A program made the position numbers and the translations under genes. The notes beneath the pieces are model-generated. The model was not told the origin of the DNA. It saw only the letters and a program-made list of their open reading frames with translations, and did no database searches. A stretch of DNA of 64,000 nucleotides from Opeltia flavorubescens. Lineage: Eukaryota > Ascomycota > Lecanoromycetes > Teloschistales > Teloschistaceae. The DNA is taken from positions 1 through 64,000 of the forward strand of contig KE546974.1 in the NCBI GenBank assembly GCA_000442125.1, in the 5' to 3' direction. The stretch's first letter is position 1. Each line of letters begins with the position of its first letter. Positions 13,401 through 26,700 of the stretch are shown in pieces.

Positions 13401-16400
13401 TTTTACTTTTTTAAAATTATTATTTATTAATATTTTTATTTTATTTTTTATTATAGAAACTATTCGCTTTTTATTAATATTTATATTTTTATATTTTTTT
13501 TTTATTTTTATAAGGTTTTTTTATTTACTTTAATTATTATTTAATAGAATTTTTATTTTATTATATTTTATTATTAAATTTATTAAAATTTTACTAATAT
13601 TATTATTTAATAATATCCGCGAGTTTTATTATTTTTTATTTATTATTTTTTTACTATTATTATTAGTTATAAATAATAAAAAATCTATTTTTTAAATTTT
13701 AATCGATTATTTAATAAGATATTATATTTTATTTTAAAAATTTTTAGTTTAAATTAATAGGGGGGGGGTATATATTAATTTTACTAATTTTTTTAATTAG
13801 AATATATATTAAAATTTTAAATTTATTACTAATTTTATATATATATATTTTTTATTTTTTACGCTAATAGCGAATTAATTATTTACTTTATTATTATTAT
13901 CTTTTTTTTAAAACCTATAATTGCTATTATAAAAAAAAGTATCTATAATACTAGTAGGTATATTATTATCGATAGGTTTTTTTATAAAATCGATATTATA
14001 TTTATCTAAAAATTTTTTTATTTTAGTTAGGTTATTATTAAATCGTATATAATTAAATATAAGAATATAAAGGTATTTATTACCGGTATTTATATTTAAA
14101 GTATTATTTCAGACGAGTTTATATAAAATTTACCAGGTTTTATTATAATTTTTATATAATTTTCGAAATTCTTTAACCTTTTTTTTTATACTATCTTTTA
14201 TTCGAGTATAATATATAACGGTTTTCGAATATATAGTATTAAGAATTACTAGTATAAATTATTTAATATAAATAAAAATAGATTATATATTTTTACTATA
14301 AATTTATATAGAGATTTTTTATTTAATATAATTAGAATATTTTATACTAATATTAGTATTATTATATATAAGAATAATTAGCAGTTTATAAAATACAATT
14401 TTAATAAAAATATTTAATTATAGACCCGCTTAATAATTATTAATAGTTTTTTTAATAAAAATAAAGATATATTAAATAAACTAGTAATAAAATTATTACT
14501 TTTAAATATATAGCTTTTTATTATTTTTATAATCGAAAATATAAAATAAAACTTTTATATAATTTAATTAAAATTTATTAAAATAATAATTATTAAAATA
14601 ATAACTTCGATTAAAATCTAAATTTAAAGTTATTAAATAGAAAATTATAATATATAATTTAAAGCTAATAACCCTTTTAATAATTTTATAAAAAAACTTT
14701 TTTAAATTATATTTTTATAATTTAAAAATAAAGCGTAAAAATAATTAACGTTTTTTTATAACTTTTTCACGAGAAAAATATTATATAATATAATCCGCGA
14801 GGATTTTTTATACGCGTTAAATATAAATATAAATTACTATTTTAATAGCGTTTTTTAAAATTTTAAAAATAGCGAAATTATATTTTTTAAGGCCGAGTAT
14901 TAAAGAAGTATTTTTAATTTTAAAAAAATCGATTTATAATTAAACGAGAATATAATTATAATAAATAAAATATTTAATAATATCGCGGCGGATTTTAAAT
15001 TATCGCTAAAAGGTATTAATAAAGTAAAAAATATAAAAAATATTAGGTTTTATATAAAGAAGACCCTTTTAAAGAAATTTATTATAAAAAAATAAAATTA
15101 TTTTAGTAAACTATTAGATAACTCGATATTTAAATTTATAATACGGTTTACTTTTAAATCTAGCCTATATTTATTACTATAGCTTCTATTAAAATAATTA
15201 TAAAATAGAAAATTAAATAGATTTAATTTTTTTAAAAGTAAAGCGGATAAAATATATAAAAATAAAAATAACTATACCGTTAAAGCTTTATTATTTAAAA
15301 AAAGCGATTTTTAATTTTAAAATAACTTTTATTTAAGCGATTAGGATTTTTAAAAAAAAGAGCTATTAGTTAAATTAAATATTTATAAATTTTATTATTT
15401 TTATAGTATCGAGGATTTAAAAACAATAATAGGTATTAAAAGTTATATTATTAGAATTAATATTAAAGGTATCGATATAATAGAAGTTATTAGTTAATAA
15501 TATCGGGTTTTTTATAAATATAATAGAGTATAAAAGCTATAAATTAACGAATTTATTTTAAATTTCTAGTAAAAAGTTAACGAATACTATAAAACTAATA
15601 TAATACTTTTAATATATTATAAAATTCCATAAAATTTTAGTAATTAACTTTTAAAAATTATAAATTATAGTCGAGGCCTAATACTATTTTTCTAATATTA
15701 ATCTATCTAGTATATATAATTTATCCCGAGTTCGAAATAATTTATACTCGCTATTAAAATTATAAAAAATATCTAAACCTTTAATATAAATTTTTTATTA
15801 ATAATTAATTTTATTTTAATTATAGTTTAAAGTCTTATAATAATTTTTATTAATTAAAAAATTATTTTTAATTAAAAAAACGAAAGTATTAAAAATAATA
15901 TTATATAATTTATTATCTACTAATTTATTATATATTTAAAAGTTATTTTATCTATTTAAATATATAAATATAAAAGCTATATTTTATATTAATTAAAATA
16001 GAAAAAAATCTACGCGGGTATATTTAATAAATAAAATAAAATAAATAAAAATTTCCTTTTAATTATTTAAATAATATACTTTATTTAATAAAATAATACT
16101 ATATAATTTATTATTAATAAATTATTTATTAAAATCGAAGTCTATATATATCTCGCGCGGAAATAAAATATATTTTAATATATTAAAAAGCTTATTTAAA
16201 TAATAAAAAAAATTTTTATATATAATAATTAAATAATTATTATATATTTTAAATTTAAACTTTAAATCGTAGTTAATAATAATTAAAATTGGTTATTTAT
16301 AGCCCGATATTATTTTAGTAAAATATATAACCTTTTATTAAAATAATATAAAATAATAAATCGGAATAAAATAAAAGATATTTATTAATTTTTTTTTATT

Positions 16401-17650
16401 TATACTAGTTTTACCGCGGGTATTTATATAGAAAATAAAATAGCGTTATAAGATTTTATCGTTATAAATAATATCTAAAATAAGGCGGATAATTTAATTA
16501 ATCTATAGTATTTATTATTTTTTAGTAAAATAATAGCGGTTTTTTTTTAATTTTTTTTATAGTATATATATAGTTTTTTTTAATACTAGTAATTTAAAAA
16601 AAAGAATATATATAAAATATTTTTTACTTTTATTTTCGACGCTATATTTAATATAGAGTTATATATATAAATTTAATTTTAGATTTTTAATTTTAACCCT
16701 CTAATTTTATATAATAGTTTCTAAATAGGGTAGGATATAGCTAAATATAAAAGTAGACCTATAAATAATTAAAATAATAGTATAAACGATAAAATTATCG
16801 ACGTTCTATTATTATTAAATCCGAATATTTATTCTAAATATATAATAAAAATATTTTACTTCGAATTGGGTATAATTTAAAATAGGTAGTATCTTTTACC
16901 CGACTAGTAATTTTTTTTAGCGTATTTTATAAAAGTTATTATATATATTTTTATATTTTTAAAGTCCTTTTATAAATAAAGAAAAAAAAAACTATTATTA
17001 TTCCGGTTTATTTTAATAAGATAATAAATTAATAAAATTCCATTTTTAAATTAAAATTAAAAGGTTATTATTAAAATATATCGATTACTTTAAAAAAAAT
17101 TAAGTTAAATAAAAGTAATAAATATAAAAACGAATTTATTATAGTAATAAATAGCTTTTATTTTTTATATAAATCTATTATTTAGAATATAATATCTTTA
17201 AAAATTAAAAAAGGAATTTAGAATATATTATATATATAGATTTTAATATTATAGTAGGATTATAAACTTTATATTCTTTTTTAAATATTAGCCTACGGGT
17301 TTTTTTTGCTTTTTCTATTTTTTCTACTTTTCCTATTTTTTTTACTTTTTTTATTTTTTTTATACTTTTTACGTTTTTTATATTTTTTATTCCTTTTATT
17401 TTTTTCTTTTTAATTTTTTATTATTGTTTTTAAATTTTTTAATATTATTATTAAAAAATTTATTATTATTATTAAAATTCTTTTTAATTATTTAAAATTT
17501 ATTAAATTTATATTTTTATTTAAACTTTTTTTTTTTTATAAAAAAAAAAAAAGCGGTTCTATTATTTTTAATAGTATAAATTCTATTATTAATAATAGTT
17601 TAAAGATAGCGGAAAGAATTATATATAAAAAAAAAAATTTTTTTTTTTTT

Positions 17651-17754
17651 ATTATTACTATTTTTTTTATTATTACTATTTTTTTTATTATTATTATTTT
17701 TTTTATTAATACTATTTTTTTTATTATTATTATTTTCTTTATTATTATTATTTA
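17651..17754. repeat. 18-bp minisatellite, 5 full units plus a partial unit
   Basis: Units of exactly 18 bases start at 17651, 17669, 17687, 17705 and 17723, with a sixth partial unit at 17741. The consensus is ATTATTACTATTTTTTTT. It ends about 30 bases before the second copy of subtelomeric repeat A, so it may mark an old junction. Confidence 0.9.
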
Positions 17755-17781
17755 AATTATTAATAATTAGGGGAGAAAAAT

Positions 17782-19102
17782 TAGTATAAAGGTTTCGGTT
17801 ATATATAAAAGAAGCTAGTAAAGGATTTTTTACTCGCGAAGCCTAGCTACTAGCTCGCGTCGAGATAAATAAATTTAAGAAATTAAAAAGAATATATCCG
17901 ATTTATATTTAAAATTAAAAATAATTTAAAATAGTAAAAATTATAAAATAAACTATAATATTATTTATAATATTAAGTTTTTTATTTTCGGTTTTAAATT
18001 AAAGAAAATTAAAAAATAAAATTATAATTATTTAATTTAAATTTACGGATAATTATTATAAAAAAAAAAAATTATAATAAGTATAAAAGACTTTTTAAAT
18101 ATTTAAAATATATTTATAAAAATTAGTATATCGTTTAATAATTAAATTATTTTTAACGGATATTATTAGTTAATAATATAGTAAAGCGGTATAAAAAAAA
18201 AATAAATATTAATTTAATATTATTAGATAATAATAATAAAATCGCTTATAATTATTTTAATAAAAAATTAAAAATAGATAAAAAAGTTAAATAAATTTTA
18301 GATTTTAAAAATTAAATAAAATTATTTTATTTTATTTTAAAATTATAATATTAAATATTTAAATATTTTAAACTAATATATTTTCTAATAATATTAGTAC
18401 CGGCGACTATAGTATATTTAGAGTATTTTTTATAAAAATAATAATAGTCGAGTTGAATATATTAGAGTTATACTATACTTTATAATATATAATATAATTC
18501 GCGTAATAAATTTACTTTTATTTAATATTAAACTAGCGATATTCTTTAAAATTAATAAAAACTTTTTTTTTTTAATAGAGTATAGAAGATAGAAAAAAAA
18601 GAGTAGAATAAAAATAATAAATAGAAAAAAAATAGTAAAATAAAAAAGAAAATAGGTTAGAATATAGAATAGAAAAAAAATTAAAGAAGAAAAATATTAA
18701 TAAACGACGTTTTTTTTTTTAATTAAATTAATAAAAATTACTTTAATATAATTAAATTAATAATAGATATTATAATAAACTATACTAATACTTTTAATAA
18801 TATATAATTAGTTTATTTATATTTAATAATATTAATTATTTATAATTCTTTAAATAAAAATAAATATTAAAATAAAATAAAATTTATAATATATATAATT
18901 AATAAAGGATATAAATAAAATAATCGAAAATAAATTTAAATTAAAAAAAAAAACTATTTATAAAAATTTATAACTAAAAGTTTTCTAATTAAATAAATTT
19001 TAGATATAATAATACGATAGGAAAGTTTTAATAATAAAAAATAAAAAATTTTTAAATTTCTATAATTATATTTTAAAATTAATAAATCCGTTTTTATAAT
19101 AA
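17782..19102. repeat. Subtelomeric repeat A, copy 2 (internal)
   Basis: Colinear with 30-1350. No CCCTAA tract separates it from upstream DNA; only a lone TTAGGGG occurs at about 17768-17774, in the reverse orientation. Since RIP cannot change CCCTAA, a former interstitial telomere would still be readable. The copy therefore probably arose by duplication of subtelomeric DNA and not by simple end-to-end telomere capture. Confidence 0.9.
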
Positions 19103-22002
19103 TATTATTAATTATAATAGTAATAGTTCTTTTTAAATATATAAAAAATAGGATAAAAAAAAAACTTTATTTATAATAGTAGCTAAAAGCTACTCGCGGT
19201 TTTATATACTAATTATTTTATAGAAGGCGTTAGGATAGAAAACCTATTTATATTATTTAATATCGTTTATATTAAAAAATCGCCTATAAAAATTATACTT
19301 CGTTTTTTTATATTCGAATTTATCGGGGAAATTATATATTTTATTTTTTTTTAATTTTTTATATTTAAAAACGGGATAAAATAAATTTAAAGTTTTATAA
19401 AAATTATTCCCTTTATTTATTATTATAGTAGTTAAAAAAAGTATTATTTTTAATATATTTAGTAATTATATAGATTTATAGGCGTAAATATTAATATTTT
19501 TAAATTTATATACTTTATCTATAATTTTATATTAGTTATTAGTTTTAATTTTTCGAGTAATTTAAATAACCTTATATTTTTTTAAAAACGCTAGAATAAA
19601 AATAAATTATAGTATTTAAATCTATTATAGAGCGTTTTTTTTTTTTTAGTTATTATTTAACTCGGCGGGAAAATTACGGCCTTATTATTTTAGAGTTTTC
19701 GCGTTATTAAAGTTTTTATTCTTATAAGCCCGCGATATAAAGGTTCTATATATATTTAAAATAATAATAAAATAAATATTAAATTTATCGAATAAATTTT
19801 AAATAAAGCGAAGTATTTATTTAATAATATTCTTTAAAATTTTTAATTTAATTTTCGCGCTATTAATATTATATAAATTATTTAAAAAAAAATAAAAGCG
19901 TTTATTTAAAATCGGGAACTTTATAATTTCGTTTTTTTATATATTCGTCCTACTAATAGGGAAAAGAACGAGGACCGGTTTATATTTATAAATCGCGAGT
20001 ATTTTTATTAAAATAAAGTACTTTTTTAATTAAATTTTATATAAGATTAAATTTTTCGAGATTTATTAATAGTTATTTTTATTATACTATTCTAGGTTTT
20101 TCTTTATATTTATATCTATCTTATTTTACTTTTATATTCCTATAGCGCCTCCGTTATTTTTATCTTTATTTTTATTTACTATAATTATATCTAAAGTAGA
20201 TAAAGCCGATACAAAGGTTTAAATAAAATTAAAAATATCGATAGTTTCTATTAAAAGCGTCGAATTACCCGAATTTGAAAATATTATAAAAATTAACTAG
20301 TTATTCTACTAAAAAAATACCTTATATTATTAATAGATAAAAGGAAAAGCTAGAATATAAAAGGAAAAAATATTTTATTATATATAATATTATTAAATAA
20401 TAAAAAGGAGGCTATTATATATATACCCGAAAAAAGTAAGTAGTATTATTAATTAATAATATTAAAACGGTAGCGTTATAGAATAAACTATTTATCGGCT
20501 AATAATATAAAGTAGCGTTTAAAAAAAAGGAAGGAATAGTTTATCTACTAGTTTAAATATTTCTATACTTTTAACGGTTAATATTATTAATAATAACGTT
20601 AAACGAGTCTTTTTTAAATTAATATTATCGGCGAGGAGTTTTTTAAAAAGCGCCTTTTCTATTATAGTTATCTAGGCGAGGAATTAAATTTATTATATAT
20701 TTAATATATTCGAATAATTATTAGAGAAAATAAAATTTTATAAATTTAAACCTAGAATTTAATAGGCGTTTATATACGCTAGTAGTACAGTAATTATCTC
20801 GTTTATTTTAGCTTAAATTTAATAGAAATTCTTTTATTTTTTTTTTAAACCGCGTCCGGTTACTTTAAAAATTTTTTTATTATTATTTATTAAAAAAATT
20901 CTTTTTAAAGATTTATTTCTACGCGTCCTTTTATAATTTACTTTTTATTTAATTTTACTATTTTAGTAGTAAACGAAACGATATTATTTTTATTATTTGA
21001 ATATAGAACTCTAATTTCTTTTTATAATTAATTAATAATCTTTTTTTAAATTTTTAAATTAATCGGATCGCGTATAATTTTATTATAAATTTTATTTATT
21101 GTTTATTCTTTAATTAGTTACTATTATCTATCGAAGTTTATTTTTTTATTTTCGCCTATTATTTAATTTATAGGAAGAAAACTAGAATTAAAATCGATAT
21201 TTATTTAATAAAATTTAATTTATTAAAAATTTTAATCGATTTAATCGGGCTTTAAAATTATAATTATTTAGTTATTTAAACCCGCTACTTTTTCTTTTAT
21301 AATAAAATAAGTAGGCTAAATAGTATTATTATTCTAAGCCCGGGATTTACCGCTGGTCTTTTTAATAACGCGTTATTTTTAATAATTATAAACTCGAATT
21401 ATAATATACGCTTTAAACTAATCCTTTAATATATAGCGTAAAATTATAACTATAATAGAATACTATATATAATTATAAACGATTTTTAAGCGTGCTTTAA
21501 ATAACTTTTATTTAATTAATATTTACTAGTAGTATAAACGCTTTATACTAATAATCCCGCGGTTATTATAAAGGTTAATTTTATTAAATTAATTGATTTT
21601 AAATCTCGTTTCGAATATATTTATAAAGACGAATAATTTTTTAAAACTCTAATAGAGCTTTTTATTTAATATAATATAATTTTAATTTTTAATTATAAAA
21701 AAAATTTTAAAAATATTAAATTAAAAAATTTAATTGTTAAATAATATATATAATTAACGGGTTCGATTATATTCGATATAGCTATATAGCTTTTTATAGG
21801 AAAATTCGAAATAAAAATCGATTATAAATATATTAAAAAGATTTAATTAAAAAGTTATATTAATCCGATTTTATTAAATAATCGTCGGCTCTTTTTTAAT
21901 ATTTATTTTACTTTTTTTTTTTTTTTTAAAAGAATTAAAAGAAGCTTTTAATAAACGAAAAGCTTTTCGTTTTTTTACTTTTCTAATAGGTATAATAAAG
22001 GT

Positions 22003-22330
22003 CCGATATTATTAATTAATAAAGAGTTATAGTATAAATATTTAGATATTAATATAAAATAAACCGGTATTATTTTTTAATAAAATAATAGTATTAGGGA
22101 TTAAGAATTTATCTAGAGTTAGCCGGTATTATCGGTTGATAAAAATAGAAAGGAGTTTATAGATAGGCGGTATAATAGAATTAGCCGGTATTATCGGCTA
22201 ATAAAAGTAATAATAAATTAGTAGTTAGAATTTCGTATTTAAATTAACTAATATTATTAGTTAATAAAGCGATATTATATTATTAATTACAATTTAATCT
22301 AAAATTCGCCGGTATTATCTACTAATAACT
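22003..22330. repeat. Regularly spaced 21-bp repeats with unrelated spacers
   Basis: Six copies of a motif whose best form is CCGGTATTATCGGCTAATAA plus one A start at 22003, 22064, 22123, 22185, 22248 and 22309. The spacings are 61, 59, 62, 63 and 61. The roughly 40 bases between copies do not align with each other by eye. The first copy reads CCGATATTATTAATTAATAA and the fifth CTAATATTATTAGTTAATAA, differences expected from C-to-T and G-to-A change. The spacing resembles a CRISPR array, but the host is a fungus and the sequence is RIP-damaged, so a decayed satellite with a conserved core is likelier. Confidence 0.7.
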
Positions 22331-23580
22331 AGAAAGCTGATTAGCGATATTATATAGACGGTTATTAGCTAAAGCCTTTTAGCTGTATATATACTAATCT
22401 AGTATATATACTAAAAAAAGTTAATAGCGATAAAATTAAGAATTATAATATTAATAGGTATAAAAAATTAGAATATAAAGTATTAAAAGTAAAAAGTAAT
22501 AGTTATTTTATAATAGAAATAATAAATAATATATTAAATAATAAAAACGATAATTTTTAGCTTAAATATAGGAGTTATAGAAAAAAAATAAAATAAAAGG
22601 AGGAAATCGTTTATATAGAAGCGAAAATTACAATTTTCGATACTAATATAAACTAATATTTTAGATATTAGTATAAAAAATATAATAAATAAAAAAAAGT
22701 AAAATTTTAATAAAATAAAATTTAAACGAAATAAGTTATTATTAAAATAATATTTTAAAAAAATTATATTAAAATAGCTAAGACTATTATAAAATAAAAT
22801 TTTACCTATAGTATATTAAAGGCCGGGATTATTTATTAATATTATAAATAAAATTCGAAAATAAAAGTAGGCTTTAATACAATTTAGACGAGAAGCTTCT
22901 ATTATATAGAAAATCTACTTATTAGTAAATAATATCGGTATAATAATAGAGTAGAACTAATTAGAATAAAAAATAATATAATTTCTATATATTTTATTAT
23001 TTTAAAGAATATATTAGTTAGTAAATAATATTAATAGCTAGCTTTAACAAATAAAAGACCGCGATAAAATTTTTATATAGTATAAAACTTCTTTAATATT
23101 AGGCTAAAAACTATAATTCGATATATATAAATTAAACTAGTAATAAGAATATTAATAATATAAAAATTATTATTAATATTTAAATAAAGTTATTTATTAA
23201 GGCAGTTATAATATAAATATATATTCCGGCTATTAAAACTCTAATATACTAGTCGAAATTTTTTACTATAGTTAATATATATAATAATAAAAGTACAATT
23301 TATAATAGTTATTAAAGCTACTAAAAGTAGAATAATCTATTAGATTAAAAATAGTATTTTTATACGTTCCGTATTATTATTAATTCTAGTATTTATTAAT
23401 AAAATAGTTTTAAAAAAAAATTTATTTAATTAAACGACGAGATATTTATATTAAACAATTACCGCGTTTAAATATATACAGCCGTAATTTTATTTTATTA
23501 TTTATTAAATCCGATAAATATTATTAGCTAATAATATAGTTTTATTCGCGATAAGATAATTTTATAATAGTATTAGGCCT

Positions 23581-23718
23581 ATATTATCTATTAATAAAGC
23601 TTAATATTATTAATTAATAAAACCGTATATTATCTATTAATAGAATTTTATATTATTAACTAATAAAACTGTATATTATTAATTAATAAAACCGGATATT
23701 ATTAATTAATAATATAGG
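23581..23718. repeat. 23-bp minisatellite, 6 units
   Basis: Units start at 23581, 23604, 23627, 23650, 23673 and 23696, with an exact 23-base period. Each begins ATATTATYWAYTAATA and most end AAAACYGK. The core is the same palindromic motif as in the 22003-22330 series, here with the spacer lost, so the two arrays share an origin or a constraint. Confidence 0.9.
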
Positions 23719-26700
23719 CGTATTTTATAATTTAAATCGCGAGGTTAGTATTCCGTCGAAGCGTTTCCTTTATAGAATATCTACTAATAATATAAATATA
23801 ATAGGTAGTTTATCTAGTAAAAAGATTAATCCTATATTAAGATAAAATAAAACGTATTTATTTCGTTAGCTAATAATACGGACCCTTTTTATAATTAAGG
23901 AATAGATTAATAGACTTTTTATTTTATATATATTATTATTTAGCTAATTTCTCGATTTAATATTTTATATTTATTATTTAATCTTCCGTATTTAAATTAT
24001 TATCACTGGTTTCGCTTTAAATATTATCGCTCTTTTATTAAATATAATCGCTATTATTATAACCTTCGTCTATAAATAGATTAGCTATATTTTTAAGGTT
24101 TAGGTTATTTTTTATATTTATATCGACCCTATATTATATTAGAAATTCTATCGCCGCGTTTAATAAGAAAAGCAGACCGATATAGTTAAAGTTCTATAAA
24201 TAGTAGTTTTTTTTATTTTAATAACGCTACTTATCTATAATTAAATAGTCCGTCTTTATTTTATAAAAATATAAGGCCTTTTATAAAATATTCTATACTT
24301 TTCGTTAATTATAAAAACTCGAGATATTATTATTTAAGTTATTATTAAAAAAAAATATACTATCGAAGACGCTTTTACAGGTTTATTATATAATATACTA
24401 TTTAATATCCGGCGGTATATACGCTACGAACTATTTAATAGACGCGAGCTATAGCTAGATACTTTTTAAAAAAAAGAAGTTTTTAAATTTTATCTTACCC
24501 GGAAATTTTATAGAGATTTTACTATTATTATAAATTAAAATTAATAAAAATCGATAAACGGTAATTTTAACGAAAACCTTTTATTAATATTTTATTTTAT
24601 TCTCGCTAATTATCTATTAAATAATATTATATATCTACCGAGCGAATTTTTTATAAAATTTATTTTTTTACGCGCGAGGCTTTTTTTTTTTTTTCTAATC
24701 GAAATTAATAAATAAAATTTTTATATAATCCTTTTAAAGGCCGGTAAAATAATATTTTTAAAAAAAACGGCTTTAATTAGAATATATAGTAGGTTTAATA
24801 TAATAAAAGGTAATAAATTAAAATTCGAATTTAAAAATTAATTAAATAAATAAATAAAAAAGTTTTTTTAAACTTTAATTTTATTTATTATTAAACGAAA
24901 TTTTAAATCGCTTTTTTATCTTTATAGTTTTACCGCGAGAAAAATTATAGCCGATATAAGTAGTAAAAATAGTCTAAATTTAACGGATATAAATACAGAT
25001 TATAAATTCGGCTACGGCGTTTATTAATTAGCTATTAATATTAGTATCGATTTTTTTATCTCTTTAATATTAGGTATTAAAATCGGCAAGCTCTATATAA
25101 AACTAGATAAAAATCCGATTCTATTAGATAAAATATATAATAATATTTTTTATAATTTTAAATTATCTCTAAAAGACGTTAATAAATTTAAAATAATAGG
25201 CTATTTAAGGTTCGAAATAAGGGAGGCCTTTTTAAAAAAATTTATCGCGGGGTAAAAAAATTAAACCGGTAAATTATTAAATATTTTTAATTCTAAATCT
25301 ATAGTATTTAATTTCTATATTTTATTTTTTTTTAATATATAAATTTTTTTGTTTTTTTTATTAGATTTATTATAACTCGAGTATTATTTTTAATAGGACC
25401 TCTTTAAAGGCTAGGTATAGGGTATATAATAAAATAAAAATAAGGTTGCTATTTATAATCTATTTATTAAAAAAAACGACAGCTAGTTTTAAAACTATTT
25501 TAATTTACGCGATTAAAATTTTAAAAGGAAGTAGCTAGCGATTAAATAAAATAGATATAAATTCTAGGACTTCCTATATATTAAAAATCTAGAACCGTTA
25601 GTACCCCGCTTTAGTACTATAAGCTATAATATTTTTTTTTATCGACTTTAAAAGAGAATCGATATAATAAAAGCTATTAGTAGATAATATTAAACTAATT
25701 TTATAAAAGGGAATAAATAAAAGTCGGGTACTATAAAATTCGTTCTATATTTTTAACGGGAGGTTAGTAAAAGCTATTATTATAATCCGATATTTTTAAT
25801 AAATTATAAAATTCCGCGGTTAGTAGAATTTTAAATTAAAATTAAAGTAGTATATTTTATTAATAGCTTTAGCGAACTAGTATAGTTTTTATAAGAAATT
25901 ATTAACTATATAGGATCTATCCGCGGCTTAAAAAACTTTAGGGTTAATATATAGATTGTTATATATATTCTCGCCCGAGCGGTTAATTACCCGCTAGCCG
26001 GTAATAATAAACTGGTTATAATCTAAAGCTTTATAGTTTTTATTATTTAAAAGCGGTTTTTATTTAATAAGCGATATAAATATATTAAAGGTAAAATTAT
26101 ATAATTTAATAAAAATTAGTTTTTAGTAAATACGAAAAGTATTAAATAAATCTAAATAGATTATTATAATATTTATATCGCGAGTTGTTATAAATAAATA
26201 ATATTTAATTCTAGTTTTTTTTATTAATATAGCTAGATAAGTAAAAGCTTCCCTTTATTTTTTAAAATAATATACTTTATTTATAAGAATAATATTATAG
26301 AATTACTTAAAAACGAAATATTTATTAAAATTAAATTCGATATAAATTTAATATAAAAATATAATATTTTCGATAATATTAAAACATTTATTTAACTAAT
26401 TAAAAAAATTATTTTATATAATTAATAGATAGTAATCTCGCGTATTAATTTTTAATTTTAAATTATAGCCGATAATAATTAATATTAGCTTTTAGTACCC
26501 GGAAAGACCGGCGGCGCGATATTTTACTTTTTTCTAGAAATAAGCGAGATTGCGAGTAGAAATAGGGTAGAATATATTAATAAACTTTTTTTTTTTAATA
26601 CGAGTTTTATTATAAACGTTTAAAAAGGTATAAAAATATTTTTAACTAATTTTATCGCTATAGGCGATTTTTAAAACGGGACAGACGATAATATTAATTT

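Noticed and set aside
13760-13768. Run of nine G in AT-rich DNA
   Set aside because: Unusual but isolated; too short to form a G-quadruplex alone and no repeat partner was found.
22003-22330. A true CRISPR array
   Set aside because: The host is clearly a filamentous fungus, repeats are imperfect and RIP-damaged, no cas gene exists, and the same core occurs singly and in a 23-bp tandem array.
26461-26560. Helicase or ATPase P-loop relic around CCCGGAAAGACCGGCGGC
   Set aside because: A short GC-rich stretch resembles a Walker A region in one frame, but stops are everywhere and no second motif could be placed.
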